From: CALBJU01 sp965247125 | GTDB lineage: Bacteria; Bacteroidota; Rhodothermia; Rhodothermales; UBA10348 | Assembly: GCA_965247125.1 (NCBI GenBank) | Contig: CBDFGO010000003.1 | Span: 248,001-312,000, forward strand | DNA: 64,000 bases | Reading direction: 5' to 3' | Shown here: one piece after another, positions 24,459 through 34,480 of the stretch | How the letters are laid out: each line of letters starts with the position of its first letter | Position numbering within the stretch: position 1 is the stretch's first letter | Position numbers and translations under genes: made by a program | The notes under the pieces: generated by a model | Told to the model about the DNA's origin: nothing | The model's database searches: none | The model's input: the letters and a program-made list of their open reading frames with translations, nothing else

Positions 24459-26705
24459 TCACACGATTCCTACCGGATCAATGTCAATGGTCATGCGAAA
24501 GCCCGACCGTAGATGTCCCATTGCTCGAGCGCTCCGTGAAATGGCATCCCGCACATGACTCGACGGTACGGTGTCAGGAATCTTGAGCAGAAGCTGGTGG
24601 CGATATCGATTTTTGAGCTTGTGGATGAATGCGGGCGAGGGTCCCAGGCGGTCGACCTCGGGCAGGTTTTGATCGATCAGCTTCCGCCACCGATCGGCGA
24701 GGTTGCGTGTTTCGCGGTCATCAGGGCCTGAGAACAGAATCGAAACCAGTTTTCCCTTCGGAGGATAGTTCAGTTCTTCTCGAGCCTCGAGAGCGTATTC
24801 CGCAAAACCAACATAGTCGTGGCGAAGAGCGAACTGGATTACCGGATGACCAGGTTGGCGCGCTTGCAGAAAGACTTCCCCCTCGAGTTCCGCACGTCCC
24901 GCCCTACCGGCTACCTGCGTGAGTAGTTGAAATGATCGCTCTTCCGCGCGGATGTCCGGAAACTGCAAGCCGGCTTCAGCCTGTATGATTCCAACCAGCG
25001 TGACTCTCTCAAAATCCAGTCCTTTGGCTACCATCTGGGTCCCAAGCAGAACGTCTGCCTCTCCGCGGCCGAACTGGGCCAGAATTCGGTGATGGCTTCC
25101 GCGTCCGGTCGTAGTATCGAGATCCATTCTGAGCAAACTGATTCCTGGAATTTTTTCGGCCAGTTCCTCTTCCAGACGTTGCGTGCCAGTGCCCATAAAG
25201 GCCAGCTCTTGGTTCTTGCAGGATCCACATTCCGATGGGATGCGCTCGGTAATGCCGCAGTAGTGACAGCGGAGGTGATCCAAGGGTTTGTGATACACCA
25301 TGCTGACTGAACAGTCACGACACTCGGGTACCCATCCACAAGAAGCACACTCCATAACGGGCGCGAATCCTCTTCGGTTCAACAGAAGAATGGTCTGCTC
25401 CTTTCGATCCACTCTCTCCCCGATGGCTTCGATCAGTTGGGGTGCGAGTACACCCTGCGTTTGCCGGAGTGATTTTTCATTTCGGAGATCAATCACGCGA
25501 ACCTTTGGCAGCCGTGCCGGATGGCCATTGATCGGAACCCGCTCGGGCATTTCGAGCAGGGTGTATTTGCCAGAACGAGCATTGGCCAGGGAATCCAGAC
25601 TTGGAGTGGCGGAGCCAAGAATGCAGGTCGCGCCGCTCTTCATTGCCCGCACAACGGCAACATCGCGGGCGTGATATCGAGGTGCTGGATCGAACTGTTT
25701 GTAGGACGACTCATGCTCCTCATCCACGATGATGAGTCCTGGATTTTTGAGGGGAGCCAGAACCGCCGATCTGGGGCCAATGACGATTGGATACCGACCC
25801 TCTCCGATTCCTCGCCAGGCATCGTAGCGTTCGCCTGGTCTCATTCTGGAGTGCAGTACGGCCACTTCATCCCCGAATCGAGCTCGAAATCTTTGAACAG
25901 TCTGAGGAGTCAACGAGATCTCCGGAACGAGAACAATGGCTGTTCCTCCTTCCGCACGCATATGTTGAAGGGCTTGCAAGTAGACTTCGGTCTTGCCTGA
26001 CCCCGTGACACCGTGCAAGAGGAAGCATCCAAATGATTTGGCCCGGATCTGCCCCGTGATGGCCTCAATAGCCTGGATCTGGGCAGAATGGAGCACAATT
26101 TTTTTTTCTGAAGAGTCGAAATCGTCGGCCGCTAGTCTCGACCGATCCATTTCCTGCACCTCAATCTCCAGGTAGCCCATTTCGACGAGTCTCCGAATCG
26201 TGGCTGCAGAGCCCCCGCACTCACTGAGTAGGCGTGTCTGGGGCACCGGAGATTCCTCGGCCGCTTCCCAGATGCGGAGTTGTTCGATAATCTCCCGCTG
26301 TTTGCTCCCGCGAGGCGGTTCGTCCGGAGCTTCGGGAGACAATCCGACCATGGCGATCGTGCGCACTCGCGATCGGGCGGTTGCTGCGGCGCTGCCTGGG
26401 GGCAGCGCCGCACGAACCGCTTCTCCCCAGGAGCACATGTAGTACGTCGCGATCCATCGGGTCAGTCCGAGAAGCTCGTCCGACAGGGGCGGCAGCTCGA
26501 CATCGACATCCAGAATATCCCTAGCTTGGTAAGATGCCAGATCAGCTTCGGTGCCTTCTTCTACGACGACGCCGGCCAGCTTGCGTCGACCAAATGGAAC
26601 CACGACGCGCCTTCCCGGCCGAATCCAGCGGCTGAAATGATCAGGTATCCTGTACGAATACAGCTGGTCGACGGGCAGGGGCAGAGCGATGCGGGCAATT
26701 TGCAC
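24459..26705 (-). CDS. priA: Primosomal protein N' (replication restart helicase PriA)
   Basis: About 748 residues from a GTG at 26705 (VQIARIALPLPVDQLYSYRIP), the usual PriA beginning; an ATG at 26834 would add 43 unrelated residues and overlap the divergent gene. Motifs: the 3'-DNA-binding domain, Walker A LHGVTGSGKTEVYLQ, DEEH in IIVDEEHESSYKQ, the eight-Cys zinc region (CASCGWVPECRDCS, RCHYCG, CGSCKN), and VQAEAGLQFPD-like motif V with QVAGRAGR. It reloads the replisome at stalled forks. It is separated from recG, another fork-rescue helicase, by only one gene. Confidence 0.96.
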   Translation of the reverse strand: MQIARIALPLPVDQLYSYRIPDHFSRWIRPGRRVVVPFGRRKLAGVVVEEGTEADLASYQARDILDVDVELPPLSDELLGLTRWIATYYMCSWGEAVRAALPPGSAAATARSRVRTIAMVGLSPEAPDEPPRGSKQREIIEQLRIWEAAEESPVPQTRLLSECGGSAATIRRLVEMGYLEIEVQEMDRSRLAADDFDSSEKKIVLHSAQIQAIEAITGQIRAKSFGCFLLHGVTGSGKTEVYLQALQHMRAEGGTAIVLVPEISLTPQTVQRFRARFGDEVAVLHSRMRPGERYDAWRGIGEGRYPIVIGPRSAVLAPLKNPGLIIVDEEHESSYKQFDPAPRYHARDVAVVRAMKSGATCILGSATPSLDSLANARSGKYTLLEMPERVPINGHPARLPKVRVIDLRNEKSLRQTQGVLAPQLIEAIGERVDRKEQTILLLNRRGFAPVMECASCGWVPECRDCSVSMVYHKPLDHLRCHYCGITERIPSECGSCKNQELAFMGTGTQRLEEELAEKIPGISLLRMDLDTTTGRGSHHRILAQFGRGEADVLLGTQMVAKGLDFERVTLVGIIQAEAGLQFPDIRAEERSFQLLTQVAGRAGRAELEGEVFLQARQPGHPVIQFALRHDYVGFAEYALEAREELNYPPKGKLVSILFSGPDDRETRNLADRWRKLIDQNLPEVDRLGPSPAFIHKLKNRYRHQLLLKIPDTVPSSHVRDAISRSARAMGHLRSGFRMTIDIDPVGIV

Positions 26706-26832
26706 GCGGGTACCGGATTTGCGGTGGTGGGAAACGTTTGAAGATACGAGATCTTCTCTCGGCGGATCCTTCGAATAACCGACGGAAACCCGATGCGGCA
26801 GGGGTGGTACAGGGCTCAAATTCATCTCATGC

Positions 26833-27870
26833 ATGCGCCTTTCAAATCAATATGGCTTTTACTGGATCCTGCTGGCATTCACAGTATCTGGTTGTCTACC
26901 CTCTTCCTGTACTCGTGTAGAATCGCGAGACATTACGGAGGCTGATTCTCTGTCAAGAGCCATTGCTCAGGTCATGACACCGGATACTCTCACGATATTC
27001 GATGTCATCGCACCCGAAGAGATTCTTCTGGCTCATCCGCGCACTCTTGGATATGACCCATCGGGAGTGTTGTGGGTAACCGATACCGGAAACCACACGC
27101 TTCTTTCGTTTGGCGTTCGAGGTGAGCTTGTCAGCGCAGATACCCTCCAGGGAAGCATCCCTTACCTGGCCGGGTTTATGGGAAATTCCGTTTACGTCTA
27201 CAGTCCCCTCGACCATTCAGTGTATCTGCGAAATAGCACGGGAATAACGGGCCCGATCGAGCTGGAGGGCGACTTTCCGGAAGCAGCAGCCTTGTCCTAC
27301 CTGGTCAGAACACCATCCGGCTTTGTATCGAAGGTGATCGCGAACGAATTCGATGGGTATCTGGGTGTCCACAATTCCGGGGGGGCTCTTCTTGAGCGGG
27401 TGCCTTTGGAGGGTCCAGCGTGGCGATATGCTGGATTACTTCGCGAGTCCACTGGCGTGGTGTACAGCCTTGCGGGTTATCGGCCCGTCGTGGACCGGCT
27501 TCGCGGTGGGTTACTGGATTCCCTGACTCTGATCGGTTATGATTCGCCCATGCTCGCAAGGAGTCTCCAATTCATGCGGGGAACGACCAATCAGCCCCCT
27601 CTCCTGATGGCTTCTGCGTCCATAGCAGATGAATTCATGTTCGTCCTGAATATGCGACCCGGGTGGCTCAATATTGATGTATACAACCTGGAAGGGCGAC
27701 TTCAATATATTCTCACGCAGCCCAATCCCTCTTTTTCACCCGACTTTTATCCGACAGACATTGCTGTCAAAAGGTGGGGATCGGACGAGTTTGAACTTGC
27801 TGTGGCTGTGACCAAACCCCAGCCGAGGATAGAGCGTTATCGATGGACGCCTCCCAAAGAAGGGATGTAG
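26833..27870 (+). CDS. Lipoprotein with predicted six-bladed beta-propeller
   Basis: A 345-residue protein with a lipoprotein signal (WILLAFTVSGC, Cys21). Repeating segments of the NHL/6-bladed type follow (PRTLGYDPSGVLWVTDTGNHTLLSFGVRGEL, NSVYVYSPLDHSVYLRN, WLNIDVYNLEGRLQYIL, YPTDIAVKRWG). It is similar in layout to Bacteroidota BF3886-like 6-bladed propeller proteins. It is exposed on a membrane face, and the ligand is unknown. Its start is divergent from priA. Confidence 0.8.
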   Translation: MRLSNQYGFYWILLAFTVSGCLPSSCTRVESRDITEADSLSRAIAQVMTPDTLTIFDVIAPEEILLAHPRTLGYDPSGVLWVTDTGNHTLLSFGVRGELVSADTLQGSIPYLAGFMGNSVYVYSPLDHSVYLRNSTGITGPIELEGDFPEAAALSYLVRTPSGFVSKVIANEFDGYLGVHNSGGALLERVPLEGPAWRYAGLLRESTGVVYSLAGYRPVVDRLRGGLLDSLTLIGYDSPMLARSLQFMRGTTNQPPLLMASASIADEFMFVLNMRPGWLNIDVYNLEGRLQYILTQPNPSFSPDFYPTDIAVKRWGSDEFELAVAVTKPQPRIERYRWTPPKEGM

Positions 27871-27942
27871 CGACAGACATCGCCCCGATCGCCCCGCCCT
27901 ATATTGACGGCCATTCAGAATTTGGATCAGTCAGGCAGATTC

Positions 27943-30042
27943 ATGTCCCTTCATTTTCTGCAGAGCCCAGTTCAGTTCCTCAAGGGAGTGGGACCAAAGA
28001 GAAGCGAGGCCCTTCTCGAGGCAGGCGTCATTTGCATTCATGACCTGCTGTCGTACTATCCGCGGCGCTACCTGGACCGGACATCAATCACCTCGATCCG
28101 AGATATAGTCCTCTCATCGGAACCTGTTACCATAATCGGTACCGTGATTACTGCGGATGTCATTCCGAACAGACGCGGCCGAAGATTCGAAGTCGTGGTG
28201 GAGGACGAGCCGGGCCACCGGATCAAGTGCGTGTGGTTTCAGGGAGTCCAATGGATCGCCCGGTCCATCGAAGTTGGCCACCACCTGGCGCTACACGGCA
28301 AACCCAGTCGATACGGGGGGATGATTTCGTTTTCCCACCCGGAGTTCGATCGACTCGATGAAGACGGCCCAGCTATCGATACGGGGAGAATAATCGCGCT
28401 GTATCCAGGCTCTGCTTCTCTCCAAAAAAGTGGCCTGACCAGCCGTTCGTTTCGAAAAATCATTTTTACATTGTTGAAAGAGCGCGGCGAGGAGCTCGGC
28501 GAAAATTTACCTCCTCAGATCGTAGACGCCCACAAGCTCATGGAGGGGAGAGTTGCCCGCAGGGCCATTCATTTTCCGCGAAACCAGGATGAGCTGAAGG
28601 AGGCTGAGCGGCGACTGAAATTTGAGGAGCTGTTCTTCTTTCAAATGATGCTCGCCAGGACGCGGTCGGACAGAGCGGAAGTCCCAGGGATTCCAATCGC
28701 GGGTGGGGGGCCACTCGAAGAACGCTTTTTGTCCGAAATCCTCCCTTTTACGCTTACTTCTGCGCAGAAAAATGCTCTTTCAGAGATCGGATCAGACCTG
28801 CAGTCCGGTCGACAGATGAATCGCCTGCTGCAAGGTGACGTGGGAAGTGGTAAAACAGTCGTCGCTGCTACGATTGCGCTCAAGGCCATTGATGCCGGAC
28901 ACCAGGTTGTGGTCATGGCGCCGACGGAGATCTTGTCGGAGCAGCACTACCGCTCACTGTCCGGTCTCCTTGAGCCGCTCGGAATTCGAGTGGCATTGCT
29001 GCTGGGATCGACTCCAGCAGCCAAAAAACGAGAAATTCTGGAAGATCTGGCTTCGGGAAAATTGAAATTCGTTGTCGGAACACACGCTGTGATTCAGAAG
29101 GGTGTCTCCTTCAACAATCTTGGATTCTGCGTCGTGGATGAACAGCATCGCTTCGGGGTCCTCCAGAGGGCTTCACTGTTTGACAAGGGCAACAATCCAC
29201 ACATGTTGCTGATGACGGCGACTCCCATTCCGCGCTCGCTCGCACTGACGTTATACGGGGATCTAGATGTGAGCATAATGAAGGAGCGTCCTCCGGGTCG
29301 GCAACCGGTTCATACGAAGATGGTCCGCGAGAAAGCGAGGAAATCGGTCTACGCTGACATGCTGTCGGAAATTCAGGCGGGCAGACAATGTTATGTCGTT
29401 TATCCGCTGGTCGCCGAAAGCGAAAAACTGGATCTGAAAGATGCCGTTTCGGGCCACGAGCTTCTTCAAGAAATATTTCAAGGTGTGAGTGTGGACCTGG
29501 TTCACGGTCGCATGAAGTCGGTGGAAAAAGAGGAAGTGATGGCCCGGTTCGTCTCCGGGAAATCGAGCATTCTTGTTTCGACTACCGTCATCGAAGTCGG
29601 AGTCGATGTACCGAACGCTACGTTCATGCTTGTGGAGCACGCGGAGCGCTTCGGCCTTAGCCAGCTTCACCAGCTACGGGGACGTATAGGAAGGGGCAGT
29701 CATGCGAGTACGTGTATTCTGATGGCGGAATACCGGCAAACGGAAGAATCTCGCGAGCGATTGAAAGCAATGGAGAATACCGAAGACGGATTTCAAATCA
29801 GTGAGATCGACATGAGGTTGCGCGGAGTGGGCGACTTTTTCGGGACCAAGCAGAGTGGATTGCCTGCTTTCCGCCTTGCCGATCTGCTCTACGATCAGCA
29901 GATTCTGGTCGAGGCTCGAAAAGCCGCTTTTTCGCTCGTAGAAGATGATTTCGACCCAAATAAAGACGAAAACAGACCGATGGAGGCTTTTTTCGAGACC
30001 TTCGTGCTGGAAAAAGGGCTGCGGCTCTCACGGATTGGATGA
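27943..30042 (+). CDS. recG: ATP-dependent DNA helicase RecG
   Basis: About 699 residues from the ATG at 27943 (MSLHFLQSPVQFLKGVGPKR). An upstream TTG would add 13 residues. The N-terminal wedge and OB region includes DLLSYYPRRYLDRT; helicase motifs are Walker A LLQGDVGSGKTVVA, MAPTEILSEQH, VVDEQHRFGV, LLMTATPIPRSL, and motif VI QLRGRIGRG, with the C-terminal TRG-like segment GVGDFFGTKQSGLP. It regresses stalled forks and unwinds R-loops and recombination intermediates. Length is normal. Confidence 0.97.
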   Translation: MSLHFLQSPVQFLKGVGPKRSEALLEAGVICIHDLLSYYPRRYLDRTSITSIRDIVLSSEPVTIIGTVITADVIPNRRGRRFEVVVEDEPGHRIKCVWFQGVQWIARSIEVGHHLALHGKPSRYGGMISFSHPEFDRLDEDGPAIDTGRIIALYPGSASLQKSGLTSRSFRKIIFTLLKERGEELGENLPPQIVDAHKLMEGRVARRAIHFPRNQDELKEAERRLKFEELFFFQMMLARTRSDRAEVPGIPIAGGGPLEERFLSEILPFTLTSAQKNALSEIGSDLQSGRQMNRLLQGDVGSGKTVVAATIALKAIDAGHQVVVMAPTEILSEQHYRSLSGLLEPLGIRVALLLGSTPAAKKREILEDLASGKLKFVVGTHAVIQKGVSFNNLGFCVVDEQHRFGVLQRASLFDKGNNPHMLLMTATPIPRSLALTLYGDLDVSIMKERPPGRQPVHTKMVREKARKSVYADMLSEIQAGRQCYVVYPLVAESEKLDLKDAVSGHELLQEIFQGVSVDLVHGRMKSVEKEEVMARFVSGKSSILVSTTVIEVGVDVPNATFMLVEHAERFGLSQLHQLRGRIGRGSHASTCILMAEYRQTEESRERLKAMENTEDGFQISEIDMRLRGVGDFFGTKQSGLPAFRLADLLYDQQILVEARKAAFSLVEDDFDPNKDENRPMEAFFETFVLEKGLRLSRIG

Positions 30043-30063
30043 GCAGGAGGCATCTTGACGAAC

Positions 30064-30099
30064 CGCGTCTTGATTTATCGCGTCTTGAATTATCGCGTG
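30064..30099. repeat. 15-bp tandem repeat at a convergent gene junction
   Basis: CGCGTCTTGATTTAT (30064-30078) is followed directly by CGCGTCTTGAATTAT (30079-30093) and a partial third copy CGCGTG. It lies between the recG stop and the DUF2914 gene, covering the latter's stop codon. Confidence 0.7.
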
Positions 30100-31205
30100 A
30101 GCGTTCGCCGCTCCACAACCAGTCCGGCAGTTCGACCCACAATGGTGAAAGGGATCCTCGTCAATATCTTTCCTTCACCCGTCTCGACGAGCACTCTCCA
30201 CTCGCCGACCCCAACTTTTCGTTTCAGCGTCATTCCGCGATATCCCTCGCTGCGGCCGCCCCGCATGTCGAAGCCGATTCGATCTGTCGAGATCCACTCC
30301 CGGGCACTCGAATCATATCGTTGCCACACGTGAAACAGCCGTTCCTTGAGCTGCGTCGGCGCAAAAACAGACGTGAAACAGTAGACGGGATCGCCTTCGT
30401 TGTATAAAAAGGTGCGCGCGTACTCGGGCGCGAACAGGCCTCGGTGCTGAGTGTCCCACTCCAGTTGGAACGAATCCCCATTCCTGGAAACCAGATTGTA
30501 CACGCCGCCTTCTTCGACGGAGAGCGGTACGGGTGGAATCCAGTTGTTCTGGTAGGCAAAGTCCATCGTCAGCGTGGCGAATACCAGGATCCATATCTCG
30601 AGGGGGCCGAAACGTCGATGCTTGACGCGTCCCGCTCGTTTTCCAATAGTGAAAACCGTCATGCAGAGTGCGAGACTTGCCACTAGAGCGGCGCGAAACA
30701 GCCACGGAGACATGAATTTAGCCGCTACCGGAAATAGAAACGCGAACAAGGACGCGGAGCAGAAGAATAGAAGGGTAAGTTGGGCAGGGAAAGACGAGAT
30801 GCGGCGATTCAGGAATTCGTTAAACACGAGTCCGACGACAAGCACGAACAAGAAGCCGAAGTGAGAGGTCCAGGTGATACTTCGGGAGTAGAAGATGAGG
30901 AAGGCAGAAAGAAGTGCGCCGAGAAGAAACTGAATGGCTGGCCGAACCCAGGATCCGGCCCGTTTCAGGCGAGCGGACGGGGCATCTGAACCCTTGAAAC
31001 GGATATCGACAATGAGAACACTTGTCAGAAGCAGGAGATATCCAATCAGGATAACATTATCAACCAGATTGTCTATCCGGCGCAGCGTAAGCGCGTCCCA
31101 CAGGATTCCAGAAAAGAAAAAAACGAGCCCGAGGATTCGTTCGTTCTTCCTGTAGGTAGCTCCAGCAACTTTCAGATTTCGTTCAGAAAATCCGCGTATG
31201 CTCAT
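30090..31205 (-). CDS. Multi-span membrane protein with C-terminal DUF2914 domain
   Basis: A 371-residue protein. The N-terminal two thirds hold about seven membrane helices (ILGLVFFFSGILWDAL, VILIGYLLLLTSVLIVD, FLFVLVVGLVFNEFL, LTLLFFCSASLFAFLFPVAA, and others). The C-terminal 150 residues match DUF2914 (VYCFTSVFAPTQLKERLFHVWQ, GMTLKRKVGVGEWRVLVETGEG). The function of DUF2914 is not established. Its ATG overlaps the stop of the DUF2480 gene (ATGA), so translation is coupled to it. Confidence 0.85.
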   Translation of the reverse strand: MSIRGFSERNLKVAGATYRKNERILGLVFFFSGILWDALTLRRIDNLVDNVILIGYLLLLTSVLIVDIRFKGSDAPSARLKRAGSWVRPAIQFLLGALLSAFLIFYSRSITWTSHFGFLFVLVVGLVFNEFLNRRISSFPAQLTLLFFCSASLFAFLFPVAAKFMSPWLFRAALVASLALCMTVFTIGKRAGRVKHRRFGPLEIWILVFATLTMDFAYQNNWIPPVPLSVEEGGVYNLVSRNGDSFQLEWDTQHRGLFAPEYARTFLYNEGDPVYCFTSVFAPTQLKERLFHVWQRYDSSAREWISTDRIGFDMRGGRSEGYRGMTLKRKVGVGEWRVLVETGEGKILTRIPFTIVGRTAGLVVERRTLTR

Positions 31206-31714
31206 TTTGAGGCAGGTCGACGCCAGATCGGTACAGATGAACAGGGTTCACCATACATGATTTTGCTCGCGAAGCGCTGAAGATGGGCGGTAGCTTCCAC
31301 ATAGGCGCTTGCGGGAACGTCTCCAGACCCGCATCCCTTGATGACTACGATCTTATCCTGGTAGGATGACCAGTCGAACGTTTCCAGTGCCCGGGAGAAG
31401 AGTTGTGTCTTCAGCGACGCGCGATCAACGGAAGTTACCGAGGCTGCCACACCGTTGAGTCTTGAGGCAATCAGCATGAAGGCCCAGGTCGGAATGATGG
31501 CGTCAGATGAACAGATCACACCAACATGCGCACCTTCGAAGGGAGCGAAATCAAAATCGGCCACATCCTTACGGAATTGCTTCTCTTTGAGAATAAATCC
31601 TCCGGAAAGAAAACCAGCGAGGTCGATTTCCTTTACCGGTGCATCTGGCAATAAATCTTCAAGATTGAATACCAGGATGCCGCTTTCAGCCACCTTGTTC
31701 TGAATAACTTCCAT
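31202..31714 (-). CDS. DUF2480 family protein
   Basis: A 170-residue soluble protein typical of Bacteroidota. The family marks are VFNLEDLLPDAPVKEIDLAGFLSGGFILKEKQFR, VGVICSSDAIIPTWAFMLI and the C-terminal end VIKGCGSGDVPASAYVEAT and IMYGEPCSSVPIWR. Conserved cysteines in the last two stretches could bind metal or an iron-sulfur cluster. The gene lies 8 bp after a cysteine desulfurase gene, consistent with (but not proof of) a sulfur or Fe-S link. Confidence 0.88.
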   Translation of the reverse strand: MEVIQNKVAESGILVFNLEDLLPDAPVKEIDLAGFLSGGFILKEKQFRKDVADFDFAPFEGAHVGVICSSDAIIPTWAFMLIASRLNGVAASVTSVDRASLKTQLFSRALETFDWSSYQDKIVVIKGCGSGDVPASAYVEATAHLQRFASKIMYGEPCSSVPIWRRPASK

Positions 31715-31721
31715 CGTGATT

Positions 31722-32867
31722 TTACGCCGGAGTCAGCTGATGGGATTCCGCATATTCTGCGAGAAGCATGATGGCTTCATCGACTTGTGCATCGCTCGTA
31801 TGGCGGCCCATGCTGAATCGAACGGTGCCCTGCGCCTCTTCCTCGGTAAGTCCCATCGCCGAAAGGACGTGGCTCGGTTTCCCGGACCCACTGGTGCAGG
31901 CACTTCCCATGGACACTGCAATTCGTCCGATTTCGGACATCATATCTGCTGCGCGAATGCCGACGAATGTGGTGTTTGATGTCTGAGGGAGGCGCTCGGT
32001 ATTCGCACCATTAAATCTCACACTCGGAAATGCGGCCGCCAGGGCTTCTTCAAATCGGTCACGCCGCGTCGACATACTCTCGTGGTCGGATGCCTGAAGG
32101 CGCTCAGCCATCTGGGCGGCCGCACCCATTCCGACGATTCCGGGTACATTCAACGTGGACGCCCGTCGACCAGACTCCTGGGCTCCGCCGTGTAAGAGTT
32201 GCGGTATTCGAATGGATGGTCTTCCACCCCTGACGTAGATGGCCCCGACCCCTTTCGGACCGTAAAATTTGTGTGCCGAACAGGCGAGGATGTCTATCCC
32301 ATCGACCGATACAGGCACCTTTCCGATGGCTTGAGTCGCATCGGTAAAGAAGAAGGCGGTGTGGGAAGCGACGACCTCAGCTACCTCCCTGATGGGCATC
32401 ACTACTCCAGACTCATTGTTCGCCCACATTACCGAGACCAAACACGTCTCTGGCCGGAGTGCGTCCGCGACCTGGTCAGCCGTGATGAGGCCGTTTTCGT
32501 CCACCTCGAGACAGGTGGTTTCGATTCCCTCATCTTCCAGACATTCACACGCCTCGAGGACCGCTTTATGTTCGGTTTCGACCGTGATAATATGCCCACC
32601 GCGGCGTCCCCGGGCGAGGCCTTTGATGACCGTATTGACGGCCTCGGTGGCTCCACTGGTGAAGATGATTCCGGCTGGATCGGCACCCAGCAGGGAGGCA
32701 ACCTGCTCACGAGCCACGGTCACCGCCTCATCGGCTGTCCATCCATAGACATGTGACGTGTTGGACGGATTTCCGAACTCCGAGCAGAAATACGGAATCA
32801 TCCGGTCTAGAACTTCTTGCTCCACCGGAGTGGTGGCATTTGAATCAAAATATATAGGGCGGGTCAT
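31722..32867 (-). CDS. Cysteine desulfurase (IscS/NifS family)
   Basis: A 381-residue PLP enzyme that removes sulfur from cysteine for Fe-S clusters and thio-cofactors. N-terminus IYFDSNATTPVEQEVLDRM; PLP Lys in CSAHKFYGPKGVGAIYV; PLP-binding FTDATQAIGK; the active Cys in SACTSGSGKPSHVLSAMGL. The loop length around the Cys fits the IscS/NifS (group I) type. It is first in an operon with DUF2480 and DUF2914. Confidence 0.95.
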   Translation of the reverse strand: MTRPIYFDSNATTPVEQEVLDRMIPYFCSEFGNPSNTSHVYGWTADEAVTVAREQVASLLGADPAGIIFTSGATEAVNTVIKGLARGRRGGHIITVETEHKAVLEACECLEDEGIETTCLEVDENGLITADQVADALRPETCLVSVMWANNESGVVMPIREVAEVVASHTAFFFTDATQAIGKVPVSVDGIDILACSAHKFYGPKGVGAIYVRGGRPSIRIPQLLHGGAQESGRRASTLNVPGIVGMGAAAQMAERLQASDHESMSTRRDRFEEALAAAFPSVRFNGANTERLPQTSNTTFVGIRAADMMSEIGRIAVSMGSACTSGSGKPSHVLSAMGLTEEEAQGTVRFSMGRHTSDAQVDEAIMLLAEYAESHQLTPA

Positions 32868-33025
32868 TGCGACTGATGGACCGTGTGGATCTATGAGTAT
32901 TGAGGTGACTCAAACTCTTGCGAGGGCGATGGGTTCGCGAGATTCTGTACCTCAATCCAACCAGAACCCGTGCGACATTTCTGTCGTAAGGGGTGCTCTC
33001 ACTCATTTCCGTATCCGAGTCGCCT

Positions 33026-34102
33026 GTGAAATACACTCTTGCCTCCACGCTCCTACTCATAATTGTTCTTTCAGGGTGCGAACTCTCTTCGACTCTGGAC
33101 GAGGACAATGTTGTCGGCGGCGTAAATCTGACCGAACTTTTTGCTGAGCCGACCAACTCGGAAATTCAATCCGTTCTGGCGGAATGGTCGGGCCGCCAAC
33201 CACGAGCCGAGGATGTCGTCGTTGAGATGACACGAGCGATCTTTCTCAACGGAATGCCATCCACGGTTCGCATCGTTTCGCATACCGTCCAGGGCGTGAA
33301 ACACTTCGGCGCAGTAGTGTCCGCTGACAATCTGGATCCTGATTCTGCGCCAATTCTGGTTTATGCTCACGGCGGAGACTCGGGCGTGAGCGTCGACAAC
33401 GAGTTTTTGCTCCTCATCTCTGTGTTTGCAGACCTTTCGGATAAGTTTGTTTTTGTTATTCCGTCATTCAGAGATGAGCCCCTGGCATACGCCGGAAACG
33501 TATGGCAATCTGAAGGGCCGGCAAGTCCATGGGACTGGGATGTCGATGACGCGATGTCGCTTGTTGAAGTTGCTTTTCAGATTGAACCGGGTGCCAATTC
33601 GAATCGCATCGCAGTACTCGGATTCAGCCGGGGGGCCGGAGTCGGTATGTTGATGGCTTCACGATCTCAATCCATCGATGCCGTGCTCGATTTTTTCGGT
33701 CCGACAGACTTTTTTGGGCCGTTTGTGCAGGAAGTCGTCTCTGAATCGCTCGAAGGAAATCTGAGAGATCTTCCAGGAATAGACTACCTGACGGCGGAGT
33801 TCACCGTTCCGTATCAGCAGGGCAGCCTGAGTCTTGAAGACATCCGATTGGAACTGGTGCGGCGTTCGCCCACCCTGTTTGCCAATCGGATTTCCAAATT
33901 GCAGATTCACCACGGCACCGCAGATCAAACGGTTCCAGTATCTCAAGCCGAACGAATGATTTCAGCCATGCAGGCTGCCGGCCATACAGACGATACGTTT
34001 CAGGCCTTCCTTTACGAGGGTGGTGAACACAATCCGTTCACCCTGGAAGGAAGTATTGAACGAGCCCGAATCTTCCTGGAGGATTTTCTGGCGGACTCCT
34101 AA
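33026..34102 (+). CDS. Alpha/beta-hydrolase lipoprotein (prolyl oligopeptidase-like)
   Basis: About 358 residues from a GTG at 33026, which begins a lipoprotein signal (KYTLASTLLLIIVLSGC). An earlier GTG at 32993 is possible but adds 11 residues before the signal. Catalytic elements: nucleophile Ser in VLGFSRGAG, Asp in HHGTADQTVP and His in YEGGEHNPF, with an oxyanion region YAHGGDSG. This fits an S9-like or dienelactone-hydrolase-type esterase/peptidase anchored in the envelope. Substrate unknown. The 3' end overlaps the convergent DUF4260 gene by 4 bp. Confidence 0.87.
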   Translation: MKYTLASTLLLIIVLSGCELSSTLDEDNVVGGVNLTELFAEPTNSEIQSVLAEWSGRQPRAEDVVVEMTRAIFLNGMPSTVRIVSHTVQGVKHFGAVVSADNLDPDSAPILVYAHGGDSGVSVDNEFLLLISVFADLSDKFVFVIPSFRDEPLAYAGNVWQSEGPASPWDWDVDDAMSLVEVAFQIEPGANSNRIAVLGFSRGAGVGMLMASRSQSIDAVLDFFGPTDFFGPFVQEVVSESLEGNLRDLPGIDYLTAEFTVPYQQGSLSLEDIRLELVRRSPTLFANRISKLQIHHGTADQTVPVSQAERMISAMQAAGHTDDTFQAFLYEGGEHNPFTLEGSIERARIFLEDFLADS

Positions 34103-34464
34103 TCGGAGGACACGCCTGGAGGAATTTCCTGGAGATGCGTGTGTTTGAACAGATCAGAATACTTAAATCCGTACCCGAAAATGCGGTCCAACGACGCGTG
34201 AGAGAATAGAATCACGCCCGCTAACATCAGCGGAGAAATTCCGAAGTAGTATCCCGCACCCCATAGAACGAGCGCCAATCCGCGGTGGTGTGCAATATTG
34301 TAAATCAGCGCTCCCACCGCCGGACCTGCTAGGTAGCCAATCATGGCAATGTCCGGAGCCAGGATGAGGAGTGCATACATTCCCCAGCCATAGGGCAGCT
34401 GGGTGTACATGAATAAGGAAAGGCCGAAAATGGCCACTTCTTCTAGTCTAAGCAGGTTTTTCAT
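34099..34464 (-). CDS. DUF4260 family membrane protein
   Basis: From the ATG at 34464 a 121-residue protein with about four short membrane helices (VAIFGLSLFMYTQLPYGW, YALLILAPDIAMIGYLAG, GLALVLWGAGYYFGISPLMLAGVILFSHASLDRIFGYGFKY). The final motif HASLDRxFGYGLKY, followed by FKHTHLQEI, is diagnostic of DUF4260. An upstream start at 34542 would overlap the preceding small gene. Function unknown. Confidence 0.88.
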   Translation of the reverse strand: MKNLLRLEEVAIFGLSLFMYTQLPYGWGMYALLILAPDIAMIGYLAGPAVGALIYNIAHHRGLALVLWGAGYYFGISPLMLAGVILFSHASLDRIFGYGFKYSDLFKHTHLQEIPPGVSSD

Positions 34465-34480
34465 TGGACGATTGGAGACC

